A DNA stretch of 64,000 bases from Begonia masoniana. Taxonomy: Eukaryota > Streptophyta > Magnoliopsida > Cucurbitales > Begoniaceae. The stretch spans positions 32,134,433-32,198,432 of the forward strand of contig CM039508.1 of the NCBI GenBank assembly GCA_022432975.1. Direction: 5' to 3'. This document shows positions 24,901 through 37,094 of this stretch, in pieces. The notes beneath the pieces were generated by a model that saw only the letters and a program-made list of their open reading frames with translations, made no database searches and was not told the origin of the DNA. Numbering within the stretch: the stretch's first letter is position 1; every line of letters starts with the position of its first letter. The translations under genes and the position numbers were made by a program.

Positions 24901-25644
24901 ATCCACTGTTTCATTAAGGGGCGGATTATTTCCCTTAACAGTAAATCTGTTTCGCATAGCTGTTTCATTATGTTCATTCCTTACCATGCCAACATGCATT
25001 CAAATTCATTTTCGTATACTTTTAAAACATGATGCATAACATACAGACACATTCAAATAAACATATTCCTAATGTTTTGTGATATAGGCTCGAAGGCGCA
25101 AGCAAACCTCACTTACCTGGTCTCCTGGAAAATCGCTCGGTTTCAACTACTTTGGAAGCCCTGTTCACCTGGTGTCATAAACAAAATACCATTCAGATCT
25201 TCACTAAAACTCATCCTACACCATTCACAACCCTAAGGAGCTAGTTTAGAAGTTCGGATCATCGCATATTCTTGATTCAACACTAACCCAAACTCAACTC
25301 ACTCACAGCATTATCAAAAATACACACCTTGCACTCTCTCTTCTATCTAGCCACTAAATCTCTAGAAAACGAAGGGAAAACCTACCTGGTTGAGGAAATA
25401 GAGATCGGAGGGGAAAATCGCCTGGAGCTTTGTTGAGCTTGAGCTGAATACCGAGAAGGAAAATGGAGAAACAGTGGCGGCTAAACCTCATTAAACCTTT
25501 CATTAAATATGTTATCCACAATAAATTTTAATTTACCATTTTATCCTTATTCCTTTACTTATTAACCTAATCACTAAATCACTCAAATTTCAATTTTCTA
25601 AGAAATGAAAAAGGTAAATCGGTTAACAAAAACCGGGTGTTACA
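21971..25644 (-). repeat. Gy-B 3' LTR (long form)
   Basis: Runs from TGTAACGCCCCAAATT to GGGTGTTACA. It contains 29 copies of the 61-bp unit, TGACGTCA at 24122-24129 and 24175-24182, and one copy of the GATCCCCCTGTGAAATTGGG/GGGGCGGATT module. Confidence 0.95.
22348..24120. repeat. 61-bp tandem array, 29 copies
   Basis: The unit begins GACTTCTACTACATCATCC, continues GGTAAGCTTAACACACGAC and closes ATCCACCGATCACTAAACGACAA. The first 24 units are almost identical, with an exact 61-bp step from 22348 to 23812. The last five are more varied, with a short insertion at about 23850. Each unit holds one HindIII-type AAGCTT. Confidence 0.97.
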
Positions 25645-25657
25645 ATCTACCCTCCTT
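25645..25657 (-). other. Gy-B polypurine tract
   Basis: AAGGAGGGTAGAT on the minus strand, adjoining the TGTAAC start of the 3' LTR. Identical to the tract of Gy-A. Confidence 0.88.
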
Positions 25658-25679
25658 AAAATAATTTTGTCCTCAAAAT

Positions 25680-28600
25680 TCAGTACCTGAATAATTCTGG
25701 ATGTTGGTCCATCATGTCTTGCTGGCGCTCCCAAGTTGTCTCCTCTAAGTTCTGGTTGTGCCACAAGACCTTCACCAGAGGAACCTCTTTGTTGCGCAAT
25801 ACTTTAACTGCATAATCTAAGATCTTTACTGGTTTCTCCTCATACGTAAGAGTAGGATGAATTTTGATGTTCTGCTGTTCCACAATTTTATATGGATCCC
25901 TTATGCATTTCTTCAACATAGAAACATGGAACACACTATGTACCCCTCCATAGAAGTCGGTAACTGCAACTGATTGGCTGCTCTCCCAATCCTTTTCAGA
26001 ATAGTGAACGGTCCAATAAATCTGGGGTTCAACTTGCCCCTCATCCCAAATCTGACAACTCCTTTGAATGGTGACACCTTGAGAAAAACTTCATCACCTA
26101 TCTCAAATTCCAATTCTCTACGCCTGCAATCTGCATAGCTTTTCTGTCTGCTCTGAGCTGCCAAAATTCTCTGTCTGATGAGGGCAACCTTCTCAATAAT
26201 TTGTTGCACAATGTCAGGGCCAAGCAACTGTGCTTCACCAACTTCATCCCAGTACAAAGGATATCTGCAGTTTCGTCCATACAATGCTTCATAAGGTGCC
26301 ATTCCTATTGTTGCCTGAAAACTGTTATTATAATAGAATTCTACTAAGGATAGGTACTTGCTCCAGGAACCTTGAAAATCCAATGTGCATGCACGAAGCA
26401 TATCTTCTAATGTTTGAATGGTCCTTTCAGACTGTCCATCTGTTTGAGGGTGAAAAGTTGTGCTAAAACTAAGCTGCGTGCCCATAGCCTCGTGCAAACT
26501 CTTCTAAAACTTGGATGTAAATCTAGAGTCTCGGTCTGAAACTATAGAACTTGGAACTCCATGTAGTCTAACAACTTCGTGCACATACAACTCAGCAAGC
26601 TGATCCATCGAGTAAGTCACCTTTATCGGTAAGAAGTGAGCTGATTTGGTTAGTCGGTCAACTATTACCCAAATAGCATCATGCCCCTTTGCTGACTTAG
26701 GTAATCCCATAACAAAGTCCATCATTATTTGTTCTCATTTCCATTCGGGAACTGGTAATGGCTGTAAGGTCCCTGCAGGCCTCTGATGTTCAGCTTTAAC
26801 CTGTTGGCAAATCAAACACGATCCTACATATTCTGCCACACTTCGTTTCATACCTGGCCACCAATAATGTTGCCTGAGATCCTTGTACATCTTTGTACTC
26901 CCAGGGTGAACAGAGAACCTGAAAGAATGTGCTTCTGAAAGAATCTCATCTCGAAGTTCTTTAACGACAGGAACAAACCACCTATTTCTAAATTTAAGGA
27001 TCCCTTCATTGGAATAGTTGAAATCCGAATTAACAGTAGATCCTATGCTTAATTTGTACTTGTTGCATTCCACATCATTTGCCTGAGCTTCCTTTATTTT
27101 CTCCAGAATAGTAGGCTTTAAGGTTATGGCTGAGAGTATAGCTGATACACTAGATACTGCTTCTAGATTAAACCTTTGGAATTCTGACTCTAAGGCTAAT
27201 GACATATCGAAAATCATAGATGGGGTTGATGTTGTTACTCTACTCAAAGCATCTGCCACAACATTTGCTTTACCGGGATGATATTTTATCTCAAAATCAT
27301 AATCCTTGACAAATTCCAACCATCGACGCTGCCTCATGTTTAGTTCCTTCTGTGTGAAAATATACTTCAGGCTCTTATGATCTGAAAATATCTCACAAGA
27401 TTGTCCATACAGGTAATGCCTCCAAATTTTAAGTGCAAAAACCACTGCAGCTAATTCTAAGTCATGTGTAGGATAGTTCTTCTCATGTGTTTTCAACTGT
27501 CTAGAGGCATAAGCTATCACTTTTCCATTCTGCATTAACACACAACCAAGACCAATTTTGGAAGCATCACAATAAATACTAAATTTACCATCTTCAACTG
27601 GAAGGGTTAAAATTGGAGCATTGGTCAGTTTATGTTTCAAGGTCTGGAAACTATGCTCACATTCATCAGTCCATAAATACTTCACATTTTTCCTTGTTAA
27701 CTTAGTAAGAGGTGTAGCAATCTTTGAAAATTCTTCAATGAACTTTCTATAATACCTTGCAAGTCCAAGAAAACTCTTGATATCTGTAGCATTCCTTGGT
27801 TGGGGCCATTCCTTAACTGCCTGAACCTTAGCTGGATCAACAGATATCCCATCCCCAGAGATAACATGTCCTAAAAAGTGAACTTAGTCCAACCAAAATT
27901 CACACTTAGAAAACTTGGCGTAAAGTTGGTGCTGTTTTAATACTCCCAACACCAAGGTCAGGTGCCTAGCATGCTCATCTTTAGTACGGGAATAGATCAG
28001 AATATCATCAATGAACACTATGACAAATTTATCTAAGTATTCATGAAACACCCTATTCATAAGATCCATAAAGGCAGCTGGTGCATTTGTCAACCCAAAG
28101 GACATAACCAAAAACTCATAATGTCCATACCTTGTGCGAAAGGCAGTCTTTGGGATATCTTCAGATTTAACCTTCAACTGATAATAACCGAACCTAAGGT
28201 CAATCTTAGAGAAAACTCTTGCACCATTAAGTTGGTCAAATAAATCATCAATCCTTAGTAAAGGATACTTGTTCTTGACAGTTAACTTATTCAATTCTCT
28301 ATAATCAATGCACATACGCATTGATCCATCCTTTTTTTTGACAAAAAGGACAGGTGCACCCCACGGTGAAAAGCTAGGGCGTATGAACCCTTTTTCAAAT
28401 AAATCCTCCAATTGTTTCTTCAATTCCTTAAGTTCTGTAGGTGCTAGTCTATATGGATTTTTAGACACAGGTTCGGCGCTGGGGTAAACATCTACAACAA
28501 ATTCAATCTCCCTATCTGGTGGTAAACCAGGAAGGTCATCTAAAAATACTTCGGGGAAGTCTTGGACAATTAAGACAATTTGAGGATTTGCTTTTCCTAC

Positions 28601-30133
28601 ATGCTGTGTGTCTAAAACGCTAGCTAAGAAGCACAAATACTCTCCACACAGGGAAGATGTAGTGTTAACAGAAGTCATCACAGACATTTCCTTACTTTTC
28701 TTTGAAGCTTGAAAGGTATGTTTCAAATTACCAGGGGGTTGAAAGCTAACTATTCCAGTTCTACAATCAATTGTGGCGTGGTGTTTAAACAACTAGTCCA
28801 TACCTAGGATTACATCAAATCCTAATATATCCATAATTATAAGATCAGCAGGCAGACTTACGTTCCCTACTAACACGACACTGTCAAGCATCAGCTGGTT
28901 AGAGTGCATGCGTTCACCGGAAGGTAATGCAACACTACACACATGCATGGAAGGGGTAAACTGTATATCTAACTTAACAGCAAATGCAGATGCTATGAAT
29001 GAATGCGTCGAACCAGAATCTATTAAAGTAAAAGCAGGCACAGAGAGCGGGCTGTTCCTCACCCGACTCCGTCATGGAGAATATTCTTGGTTTAATCATA
29101 GCAGGGCCATTCTTAGGAGCTGGACAGTCTCTGCTAATGTGGCCGACCTTGTTACAATTGTAGCATCTGGTGATTCTAGGTTTCGAGCATTCCTTGAACG
29201 TGTGTCCAACCTCCTCACAGTTGAAGCACTTCCCAAAGCCCAGTCTGCATTCCCCCGGGTAGTTCTTCAAACACTTAGGACACTGAGAAAATTTTCTGAC
29301 ATTCTGTACCTTCCCTCCTGCTCCTTGGTTATTTTGGCCTTCACTTGGCCTCTTCGTTCCTCTTAGTTGGTGTGGCTGGTTAAACCTTTGTGGACCTCCT
29401 TTGGTCCAGCACACTTCCTTTTAGCTTCTTCCACTTCCAGAGCAGTGGACACAACCTCGCTGAATGTCAAGCCTTTAATACCACAAAATTTAACCCCTCG
29501 GTAGATTTCTGGCTTCAGTCCATGCATAAATTTAAACACTTTATCCTCTTCCTTGTGAGCAAAATGTCCAGCAAACCTGGACAAGGACTCAAATTGTCTA
29601 CTGTACTCGGCCACAGACCATGTCTGCTTTAAGTTCAAAAATTCCAACTTCTTTGCAGTTTGGACAGTACTGTTGAAATACTTCTCGTAGAAAATATCCT
29701 TGAATTGTGACCGAGGCATCGCCAAAACATCAGTGATGGTCTCTATTGTTTCCCACCAGAGTTGAGCTTCACCAACCAAGTGGAATGTTGCCAACGTGAC
29801 CTTGTCTCCTTCTCCAATGTTGGCACACCTAAACATATTCTCAATCTTTCTAAGCCATCCATCTGCAATAACTGGATCAGATGATTGTCCATCAAACGTG
29901 GGTGGTCTTAGTCTCCGAAATCTATCTCCAGAATGTTCATTGCTAGAACCCGAGTTGGCACTTTCTTGCACCTCTCGGTTCAACAGTACTCCTAGTTGGT
30001 CAGACTGTTGGCGCACTAGATCAGTTTGCTGACGCACTAAATCCGTCAGCTGCCTAATCACACTAGGCTCCTCTTCCTCTCTCACATTTGGCACTTCTCT
30101 TGCCACTCTAGGTCTCCCTGGGCGTCTGGCCAT
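25680..30133 (-). pseudogene. Gy-B gag-pol (broken)
   Basis: Starts at MARRPGRPRV (30133). Domains in order: gag capsid (30133-29450); zinc knuckles CFNCEEVGHTFKEC and CYNCNKVGHISRDC (about 29240-29130); protease LIDSGSTHSF (about 29030); RT with FIDDILIYS (about 28000); RNase H with FSIYCDASK and DALSR; integrase zinc site and core; chromodomain ending HPELFRY (25680). Breaks are a frameshift near 29390; a short deletion with frame change near 29060, just before the protease; a stop after GMD (about 28793); TAA at 27884-27886 (WLD then stop); a TGA near 26728; TAG at 26504-26506; and a frameshift near 25930. The integrase stop after KF is at the same codon as in Gy-A. Confidence 0.93.
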
Positions 30134-30273
30134 TGTACTAAATTCCTGATCAGGGTTAATTACACTCTTGAATATCTATTAACTAAGGTTAACATAAACA
30201 CTTACAGTTGTTGAAGTACTTCCATGCAACGATTGGCCCTGATGAGTAATCTTTTGAACGGTTTAACTGAATG

Positions 30274-30285
30274 TCTCTGATACCA
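30274..30285 (-). other. Gy-B primer binding site (tRNA-iMet)
   Basis: TGGTATCAGAGA on the minus strand, 3 bp from the 5' LTR, identical in position and sequence to the Gy-A site. Confidence 0.9.
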
Positions 30286-30288
30286 TAC

Positions 30289-32818
30289 TGTAATGCCCCG
30301 AATTATATAAACTCGGTTCGTTACTCATAGCTCGAACATAACTAAGAAACTTTGGACTAAATTTAAAACTTCACTCGAAAGTCAAAATTTGACATTTTCT
30401 AAAACCTCAAAACATTTAAAGACTTGTAGCGGAAATCATTTGAGCAAAAATAGAGTTAAACAAAACCATAGAACAGTGCTTGAATAATTGGTTGGGAGTT
30501 AAGGAATAATCGGTCAAAAGAAATAAAGGTTTAAATTGCGAAATACTTTAAAAGTTACAAAGGTCAAAACGACAAGACTTCTACTACATCATCCGGTAAG
30601 CTTAACACACGACATCCACCAATCACTAAACGACAAGACTTCTACTACATCATCCGGTAAGCTTAACACACGACATCCACCAATCACTAAACGACAAGAC
30701 TTCTACTACATCATCCGGTAAGCTTAACACACGACATCCACCAATCACTAAACGACAAGACTTCTACTACATCATCCGGTAAGCTTAACACACGACATCC
30801 ACCGATCACTAAACGACAAGACTTCTACTACATCATCCGGTAAGCTTAACACACGACATCCACCGATCACTAAACGACAAGACTTCTACTACATCATCCG
30901 GTAAGCTTAACACACGACATCCACCGATCACTAAACGACAAGACCTCCACTACATCATCCGGTAAGCTAAACATACGACATCCACCGATCACTAAACGAC
31001 AAGACTTCTACTACATCATCCGGTAAGCTTAACACACGACATCCACCGATCACTAAACGACAAGACTTAAGACTTCTACTACATCATCCGGTAAGCTTAA
31101 CACACGACATCCACCGATCACTAAACGACAAGACTTCTACTACATCATCCGGTGAGCTTAACACACGACATCCACCGATGACGTCAGCCAGATGATTTTC
31201 TACATCCGATCGACTAACCTCACATCCACCGGTGACGTCATCCGGATGATTTCCTTCATCCGATCGACTAACCTCACATCCACCGGTGAACTTTATTCAC
31301 CTATGATGGAACATACAAACTTCACTCAAAGCATTCAAAACAACCTAACCCCAAATAACATTTGAAATTCAACAAATAACCATTAACAAAAGAACAACAT
31401 CAGTATCCTCGACATGACTTTGAAATTGATAAACTCTAACTACATTTTAATCACGTTTTCTTTGGCAGAGAGGAAATTCCCAAAGGTATCAAAACATCAA
31501 ATAACTACTAAGACTTCACCTACGGACAAGTGTTAAAACCAACAGAGTACTTTTATCAGAAAGTCTCAAGGGAATGTATTCAAAAACATTAAAATCACTT
31601 CTGTCATTAGAAAACTTAACATACTTAAATCAAATCATAGCTCACTGAATCTTCACTTCTTCAGACACCAGTTAATCCGCCTCATCAGTATACCAAATCG
31701 AGGCAGAGAAGTGCTCCTCCAACTTAACCTATTCTTCAGCGAACTCAGTAAACACACCTGCTGTCACTTCTTCACCTACATCACAAAACTCATCTATTAG
31801 CCTAATGCTAAGTAAGTAAAGCAGTAATGAAATGAAATGCTGATATCTGAATTCCTAAACATGCAATTTCTACTTTCTCATCTCAGTTGTCGTTCATCGT
31901 TTCTGTTCAGATCCCCCTGTGAAATTGGGAGTTGGATCAACTCTCCCAAAGTATAAATATCCACTGACTCATTAAGGGGCGGATTAATTCCCTTAACAGT
32001 AATCTGATTCACATAGCTGTTTCCGATCCCCCTGTGAAATTAGGAGTTAGATCAACTCTCCCAAACTATAAATATCCACTCTCTCATTAAGGGGCGGATT
32101 ATTTCCCTTAACAGTAAATCTGTTTCGCATAGCCGTTTCATTATGTTCATTCCTTACCATGCCAACATGCATTCAAATTCATTTTCGTATACTTTTAAAA
32201 CATGATGCATAACATACAGACACATTCAAATAAACATATTCCTAATGTTTTGTGATGTAGGCCCGAAGGTGCAAGCAAACCTCACTTACCTGGTCTCCTG
32301 GAAAATCGCTCGGTTTCAACTACTTTGGAAGCCCTGTTCACCTGGTGTCATAAACAAAATACCATTCAGATCTTCACTAAACCTCATCCTACACCATTCA
32401 CAACCCTAAGGAGCTAGTTTAAAAGTTCGGATCATCGCACATTCTTGATTCAACACTAACCCGAACTCAACTCACTCACAGCATTCTCAAAAATACACAC
32501 CTTGCACTCTCTCTACTATCTAGCCACTAAATCTCGAGAAAACGAAGGGAAAATCTACCTGGTTTGAGGAAATGGAGATCGGAGGGGAAAATCGCCTGGA
32601 GCTCTGTTGAGCTCGAGCTGAATCACGAGAAGAAAAATGGAGAAACAGTGGCGGCTAAACCTCATTAAACCTTTCCTTAAATACGTTATCCACAATAAAT
32701 TTTAATTTACCATTTTATCCTTACTCCTTCACTTATTAACCTAATCACTAAATCACTCAAATTTCAATTTTCTAAGAAATGAAAAAGGTAAATCGGTTAA
32801 TAGAAACCGGGTGTTACA
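30289..32818 (-). repeat. Gy-B 5' LTR (short form)
   Basis: Runs from TGTAATGCCCCGAATT (one CpG lost relative to the 3' LTR) to GGGTGTTACA. It has 10 copies of the 61-bp unit, TGACGTCA at 31179-31186 and 31227-31234, and two copies of the GATCCCCCTGTGAAATT(G/A)GG module (about 31910-32120) where the 3' LTR has one. Confidence 0.95.
30576..31178. repeat. 61-bp tandem array, 10 copies
   Basis: Same unit as in the 3' LTR, at 30576, 30637, 30698, 30759, 30820, 30881, 30942 and 31003, then two more after a small insertion (GACTTAAGACTT). Three units carry the ACCAATC variant that is also seen sporadically in the long array. Confidence 0.96.
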
Positions 32819-32999
32819 TTGTGATTAATGTGAAATATATAAAATGATGATTATAAAAAATGAATAATATTAATTCTTTGCAGTTATTTGGGAATGCCCT
32901 TTTACAAAGGGTATTATGTTTTCTAACAATTTTGATTAAGTGTTGGTAGTCAAGACTGGTGCAAGCAAAATGTCAATCAGAATTTTAAGTCTTCTGCCA

Positions 33000-33800
33000 G
33001 AATCAACATCGACCGATGATGGAACCAATTGAACAACGACCGCTGTCAAAGTAGGTTAGAAAGTCATCCACCAGATATATCAACTGGACAAAGGAAAGTC
33101 GACCGATGGCAGAACTAATTGATTAATCGACCCAAGTCGTCTGTAGGAATTACATCGACCAGACTCTGAAGTCTACCGAAAACAACGTCGTCCGAACAAA
33201 GACTTTGTCTGCCAGATTAACATTATCTGAAATTAAAAAGTCTTCCAAATGTATAGCATCATCCGAAATCAAGAAGTCTTCCAAATGGATAACATCATCA
33301 GAAATCAAGAAGTCTTCCAAATAGATGACATCTACCGAAATCAACAACGTCCAAAATCAAGTTGACCAAACTCTAACATCTACCAAAATCAAGAACGTCC
33401 AAAATCAAGTCGACCGGACTCAGACATCTACCGAAATCAACAACGTCCAAAATCAAGTCGACCTGATTCTGAAGTCTACCGAATTCAATCTCGACTAAAA
33501 TCATAGTCGACCAGATTCTGAAGTCTATCGAATTCAATCTCGACCAAAATCATAGTCGACCAGATTCATTATGAAGTCTACCGAATTCAATCTCGACCAA
33601 AACCAAGTCGACCAGATTCTATGTCTACCGAAAGCAATACCGAACAAAGTCAAGTCGACCAAATTCTGAAGTCTTCCAAAATCATTGTCGACCAAATCCA
33701 ATATGAGAATGCTTCACAAGATCAACGTCGACCGAACAAAGAATTCATCTACTAGGATAACATCTTCCAAATCAAGAAGACTTCTGCCGCAAGTAATATC
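33000..33800. repeat. Diverged GTCTACCGAA / GTCGACCAGATT repeats in Copia-type LTR
   Basis: AAGTCTACCGAATTCAATC, CTCGACCAAAATCATAGTCG and GACCAGATTCTGAAGTC alternate with a spacing of roughly 50 bp for several copies. Earlier, a TCTTCCAAATGGATA(A/G)CATC unit of about 50 bp repeats at 33236-33330. Confidence 0.75.
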
Positions 33801-34012
33801 GACTGCAGACCACAACAACTAGTTTTCTTCGTACGGATTCTTCTCAACGGTCATATTTTTAGTACGGAAACAAGGAGTCATCCGAATGAGAAGCAATTTA
33901 CAAACACCAGTATAAAAGGAATAACAGTAGCTCGAGAGAAGAACTTTTGCAAACTTTTTCAATCTTCTCTGAACTCCTACGAGCTCACACGACATTCTTT
34001 GTGTTACACCTC

Positions 34013-36686
34013 TGTAACACCCGAGTTTTTAGGGTTTCCGCTCCAAAGCTATTTTCGTAAATAAGTAAATTAAGTCCGTTTTGCGAGCGGATAGTTTTAT
34101 TAGGACCCTAGAAATTTATGGGGATTTGAAGAAGAATAATTGAAATTTTAGAAACCCAAATCGAGAAGAGTAATGCTAGAGTTCCCGTTTTACCCTTTTA
34201 GTATGTTAATTCGTAAAAATAGCAAAATAAGTCCGTTTTGGGAACGGTGAGTTTTGTTAGAACTCTAAGATTAAATTGGAATTTGTGGAGATATACGAGA
34301 TTTAGTGAAATTCGAAATGGTCGAAAATGAGAGAGTAAAATGGTAATTAACTAGTTTAAATTAAAGAAATAGTTTTAGTTTTATAATTATTATTATTATT
34401 AATGTTTTTTTTATAAAAATGAAAATCAAAACGACAGAATGGCCGAAGCCATTCTGTCGTTCGATAGCCCGACGCCGAGCAGCGAAGCGCGCAGGGGAGA
34501 AGAGAAGTGCGGCCCTCCTCCGACGTCCTGTCTCGCCGTCCTCCGGCCAGACGACGGCGACGGCCAGTCTCCGGCCTGACTCCGCGCACGAACCGACCAG
34601 GTGAGCTCGGTTTTCTCCTTTTTCGGTTCGGTTTAAGGCAGTGAGTAGTGAGCTCAATTGAGCTCCGATCTCCGGCCAATTTCGGTCACTTCCGGCGTGG
34701 GTTTGCCAACCCTAGGGCCGGCTATTGATGTTTGGTCGCGGAATGCCCAATTTGGGCGAAAATACAGTGAGGCCGAATTAGGGCTTAGGGTTTTCTTAAT
34801 TGGAAACTTCGATTTTAGGTTAGTTTATGTTAATTGGATGTTAGGAGGATAGATTGGTGAAGAAATTGATAGAATTTGATGAAAAATCAAAAAGGGGAAT
34901 TTTGGGAAAAAGGGGCAGATTCGGGTTTTGCCCAAATTGACCTAGTTCCGGTCATTTGTTTTGAAATTCCTTTTGGCAGATTAAAATAGGTTATTAGAGG
35001 AGTACGTGGCCGCTGGAATCGTTCGATTCCGATAACCGACGCAAAAAATACGCGCGTTCGAAGTTTTAGGTCGGTTTTTACCGAACCCAAAATAGTGGCC
35101 CATTTAGTTAGATTTTAGTTAGATTAAGCTATAAATAGTAGTTTAAGATGTTTTTAAGAAAATAAGAGTTTAGTTATGCCCGAATGAGAAAATGGAAATT
35201 TTAGGAAAGAATTTCCTAAATTAGGAGATTAGTTTAAGTTTGAAATTAGTTTAATTAGAATTGATTTTAATGTACCTTATTTATGAAATGCTTTAGGTGG
35301 AGACGACTTTTGGACGGTGCTCGGCTTACTACGGACGCCAGGTAAGTGAGCGTTAGGCTTTCCGGCCACTAAGGCCCTACGTCGTACAATGTTGATAATG
35401 TTGATTGTTTTTTATGAGAGTGATTGTAGAGGTTGGTGGAAGATGGGTAGTTAAGGAAAGAGTGATAGTTAAGTAATGCCTTAGTTATGTTGTAGTGCTC
35501 ATGTGATAGGTTCTTCCTTACGTGTATGTCTCCTCATGTATCATGTTTTCTTAAAGTGCATACGAACTGTTTATGAGCATGTTTTTACGATGATTGAATG
35601 AAAATGATTTAAAGATGATATGTGTTCTCACGGGAAAATGAGTGATGAATGTTCTCATGGGAAAATGAATGATGTATGTTCTCACGGGAAAATGAAAAAT
35701 GATATGTGTTCTCACGGGACTATGTTTTCACGGGACTATGTTTCTCACGGGACTATGTTTCTCACGGGACTATGTTTTCACGGGACTAAATGAATGTTTT
35801 TCACGGAAAAAGAAAGATGTTTTACGAAACGAAACTGTTTTATAAATGTCATGCATATAGGTAATGTTATGTTTAGCACGCTCCTTACTAAGCATTAGGC
35901 TTAATGTAGTTATTGTATGATGTAGGTGACAGGTGTGAAGGTGAGAGTTCCTCTTGATGACAAAGAACAGGTGGTCGACGGATGGTGCTCGTGGCGACGG
36001 GGTGTGTTTTGGCTTGATGATCCGATGGCTTGAATGATGTATGTCGTATGGTTGTGAGTTAGCCTTGTTGGTTAGTAGGTCTACGTGTCGCTTTGTTTAT
36101 AAAAATGTTTAAGTATATGGATTAGAGGTTTTGATAGAAAATTGTATGAAAGTCGAGTGTTGATGTATATGTATGAAAATGTTTAAGTATATGGATTAGA
36201 TGGTTTGATAGAAAATGTATGAATAGTCGAGTTTTGATGTATATGTAGTGGTAGTAGATTGTTTAGAATGTAGAGTCTTAATTTTAGAAACATACTGGAA
36301 CTGTTTGGGTTATTTTTTTTACAGGTAAGGATACGCTCGATTTTTAGAGCGATCCACGCAGTTCGATTTCTCGAATTTGTCCGAAATTGTAGGTTAGATT
36401 AGTGTCATGTTTTGATGATCGAGGAATGAGTGATTTTAAGGGATTTCAACAATCCGAGACTTCAATTTAATGGTTTAGAAGTCGAAACGTTATGAGTGAT
36501 ATAAAAAGAAAAATTTACGTGGTTACGAGAGTTTAAAGTTAAGGTTACGTTAGGGTTAGTTTGTTTAAGGGTTTTGGGTTATGTTTAAAGTAAAAATGAA
36601 AAAGTTTATGAGAAAATACGAGGGCTTAGGTAACGATTATGTCACGGCAAGTCCGTGGCAGCCCTGATCGGGTCGGGGTCGTCACA
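34013..36686 (+). mobile_element. Solo LTR C, Gypsy type, TSD ACCTC
   Basis: Starts TGTAACACCCGAG, ends GGGGTCGTCACA, and ACCTC stands on both sides (34008-34012 and 36687-36691). It is 2674 bp with no internal domains, so a solo LTR. It is a different family from LTRs A and D, with a similar GGTAAGTGAGCG...GGCC.CTAAGGCCCTA block. It carries a GC-rich segment (about 34440-34700) that yields spurious open frames. Confidence 0.9.
35625..35830. repeat. TCTCACGGGACTATG repeats in solo LTR C
   Basis: TTCTCACGGGAAAATGA and TTTCTCACGGGACTATG recur about nine times with 15-35 bp spacing. Confidence 0.85.
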
Positions 36687-37094
36687 ACCTCTCTACACAT
36701 AAACTTGAGATTTTGCTTTGAGAGAGTGTAGTATTTGTTCTCTACTATTCAAACTTGTAAAAACTTAAAGGCAGTGGATTGACGCCCGTGAAGTTCAATC
36801 CAAAGTTATAAGGCTGTAAATCGACGCCCGTGAAGTTCGATCAAGATATCTCGTTGAGGATAAGAGAAGGATCTTCAAGGGGAAAACCTTGAAGCGTGGA
36901 CGTAGGCAAGGTTGGCCAAACCACGTTAAAATATCAGTGTCAATCTCTTTCTCTTTCTCTGTTTTTAAGTGTTTTCTATTTATTGCACACAAAGAGAAAA
37001 GATAAGATAAGCTTATTTTGCACATCTAAAAACAATTAGATTAAGAAATTTCTAATTCACTCCCCCTCTTAGACAATCACAATCCTACACATCA

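Larger units (their letters stand above)
21971..32818 (-). mobile_element. Gy-B: complete Ty3/Gypsy chromovirus, TSD TTGTG
   Basis: A 10848-bp element with LTRs at 21971-25644 (3674 bp) and 30289-32818 (2530 bp) and the perfect TSD TTGTG (21966-21970 and 32819-32823). PBS, PPT and protein order are the same as in Gy-A, and the coding region is clearly related, but the LTRs belong to the ACGCCCC(A/G)AATTATATAAAC subtype shared with solo LTR B. The unequal LTR lengths come almost entirely from a 61-bp tandem array. Coding frames are broken in several places. Confidence 0.95.
21923..37089 (+). mobile_element. Copia-type solo LTR, split twice, TSD CATCA
   Basis: With Gy-B (21971-32823) and solo LTR C (34013-36691) removed, three pieces (21923-21970, 32824-34012, 36692-37089) join into an LTR of about 1.64 kb. 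It begins TGTTAACTTAAAATG, ends CACAATCCTACA, and has CATCA outside both ends (21918-21922 and 37090-37094). The 3' part, with GTGGACGTAGGCAAGGTTGG, CCAAACCACGTTAAAAT, a CTCTTTCTCTTTCTC run and TTATTGCAC, looks like the U5 region of plant SIRE/Maximus Copia LTRs. No internal region is present. The left TSD copy coincides with the final five bases of the LARD LTR. Confidence 0.82.

Noticed and set aside
34356..34852. ORFs of 60-107 codons in a GC-rich patch
   Set aside because: They lie in solo LTR C, overlap on opposite strands and have no recognisable domain.
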